A DNA stretch of 26,500 nt from Microbacterium terregens (GTDB lineage: Bacteria > Pseudomonadota > Alphaproteobacteria > Sphingomonadales > Sphingomonadaceae), in assembly GCF_027922045.1 (NCBI RefSeq), contig NZ_BSEX01000019.1:1-26500 (forward strand), read 5' to 3'. Every line of letters starts with the position of its first letter. Position 1 is the first letter of the stretch. Shown piece after piece: positions 25,418-26,500 of this stretch. Under the pieces are notes generated by a model. The model saw only the letters and a list, made by a program, of their open reading frames with translations, was not told the DNA's origin and ran no database searches. The position numbers and the translations under genes were made by a program.

Positions 25418-25673
25418 GATCACGGACGAGCGCGTGCAGGACGTGCGCTGCGACGACTCCACCCTCACGGTCGACCTGATCGACGGCCGCACCATCTCGG
25501 TCCCGCTCGCCTGGTACCCCCGCCTGCTCCACGCTACCCCGGAGCAGCGCGCCATCTGGGAACCCTGCGCCGGTGGCTACGGCATTCACTGGCCAGAACT
25601 GGACGAGGATCTGAGCACGGACGGGCTGCTCAACGGGGTGCCGGCGCGTCGCGACGCGGCAAAGGCGATCTGA
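25401..25673 (+). CDS. DUF2442 protein
   Basis: The 90-residue product matches DUF2442, small beta-rich proteins with the core LTVDLIDGRTISVPLAWYPRL and the C-terminal YGIHWPELDEDLSTDGLL. The family is thought to be the partner or antitoxin-like member of DUF4160 or similar small genes. It starts inside the DUF4160 gene (17-nt overlap), so the two are translationally coupled. No operator was found upstream of the pair. Confidence 0.85.
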   Translation: MNISARITDERVQDVRCDDSTLTVDLIDGRTISVPLAWYPRLLHATPEQRAIWEPCAGGYGIHWPELDEDLSTDGLLNGVPARRDAAKAI

Positions 25674-25709
25674 ATCAGCGCGTTTGCCGTTGACACCTGG
25701 ACGCGATGA

Positions 25710-26450
25710 TCATTGATTCCGTATCCCAAATGGGATGTGAACGCACGGGGTACTCTCAGCTGCCGGCTCAAGATGCCCTATCTGATCGTCAAAGAAGATC
25801 TGGGGCTTCATTACATCGAGGATGTTCTTTTTTTCGATACCTCCTGTAAGGAAAAGTTCGTCGGCTTCTAGCCCCAGGTGCTTCATCGTCGTAATCAGGC
25901 GCTCATGTGCTGGCGCGTTTCGGGCAGTCACAATGGATATACGAACTGCCTTATCTGAGCTGTTAGTTCGGTTCTCATTCAAAACTTGAAGCTTTTGGAT
26001 GTTTGAAAGCCGCTGTAGCAGCGGCATCAAAGGCCCATTCTTCAGCGGCTTGGTTCTGTTTACAAACTCGTAATCGTGGAACAGCGGCAGTCCCCCAATC
26101 GCGTATTTCGCTTCTGCTTCATCGTCGACGAGAACACCGTCAAAGTCGAAAGCGATCCTGAGTTGAGTATCGTCTTCGTCGTCCGCAGCCGCAGCGCAGG
26201 GCAAGACGTGACCGGCTGGGTACCCCCCCGCGACAGCCTCTCGAACTTCATCCTTGTTTGTACTGAGATAGAGGCTCGCATTCACGGAAGCCATGTAGGG
26301 ATAGGGTGCTTTCCCGGATAAAAAGAAAGCTCGGGTAATGGCTAAGTCGTAGTGAGGCATGGCGTCCATCATTCGAAGCCCTGCCTCAGGATCGTTGCGA
26401 GAAAGCAAAACCACCTCCACCGGGCTCTGATCCGGGAAGACTTTGTTTAG
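25710..26450 (-). pseudogene. 5'-nucleotidase family gene, 5' end missing
   Basis: The frame encodes the C-terminal two-thirds of a bacterial 5'-nucleotidase (PF06189 type): VEVVLLSRNDPEAGLRMMD, RAFFLSGKAPYPY, the haloacid-dehalogenase-like AFDFDGVLVDDEAE, VTARNAPAHER, and IFFDDQIGHLEPA. Family similarity reaches back in frame through LNKVFPDQSP to about 26450, past the nearest possible start (GTG at 26420), then stops abruptly. There is an in-frame TGA at 26487-26489 and no start. The family normally has about 80-100 more residues. GC is much lower than in the rest of the window, pointing to acquired DNA. A short protein from the GTG could still be made. Confidence 0.65.
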
Positions 26451-26500
26451 GGTCAGGACCCATTGATGTGAGCGTCGCGATCTGATTCAGGCTCCGCAAG
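26450..26500 (+). mobile_element. possible insertion-sequence terminus running off the window
   Basis: The similarity to 5'-nucleotidases ends exactly at GGGTCAGGACCC (26450-26461), a symmetric GGG-starting sequence preceded by TTTA. IS5-family (IS427-group) elements begin with such G-rich ends and target TA-containing sites. No transposase is visible because the window ends 39 nt later. This is an inference from the junction and from general resemblance. Confidence 0.4.

Overview
The window is a GC-rich (around 70 %) piece of an alphaproteobacterial chromosome, most likely from a sphingomonad (Sphingomonas or a relative). The evidence is the codon use, the tightly overlapping genes, EcfG-type promoters (GGAAC, a 16-17 nt gap, then GTT) in front of stress genes, a short palindromic repeat of a kind I associate with sphingomonads, and protein types such as DUF4019 with a LuxR-type HTH. 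No database search was run, so the genus is an inference.

Layout. (1) 275-5348 is a molybdenum module. moeA lies on the minus strand, divergent from fdhD-mobA and a YdeP-like bis-MGD oxidoreductase. Together these genes insert Mo (MoeA), add GMP (MobA), sulfurate the cofactor (FdhD) and provide the probable client enzyme. (2) A strong hairpin at 5375-5403 separates this from 5431-11063. That block is a compact seven-gene haem-copper oxidase operon: lipoprotein cytochrome c, subunit II fused to cytochrome c, subunit I, subunit III, a small membrane protein, CtaG, and a membrane-anchored cytochrome c. Nearly every junction is a short overlap. Subunit I keeps all metal ligands but lacks the usual D- and K-channel residues. 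(3) 11119-17448 holds a manganese catalase (minus strand), a Tat-exported phospholipase C, serine acetyltransferase with a PuuD-like amidotransferase, and a stress-type SDR behind a textbook EcfG promoter. (4) 17460-20401 is a stretch of small, poorly known exported or membrane proteins plus a CxxCxGxG zinc-ribbon-like protein. (5) A tRNA-Arg(CCG) follows on the minus strand. Then comes thiC under a TPP riboswitch, with a palindromic repeat inserted in frame near its 3' end, overlapping a DUF2199 gene. (6) 23375-26500 is the accessory end. It contains a HTH-DUF4019 protein, a YflT-type stress protein with an EcfG promoter, a decayed second copy of the DUF4019 3' end, a DUF4160-DUF2442 gene pair, and a lower-GC 5'-nucleotidase gene that has lost its 5' end at what looks like an insertion-sequence terminus.

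No CRISPR array, rRNA or complete transposase gene is visible. The best candidates for something new are the channel-less oxidase with its Met-less cytochrome c, the protein-coding palindromic repeat in ThiC, and the DUF4019 remnant. I see no clear defence or biosynthetic system.
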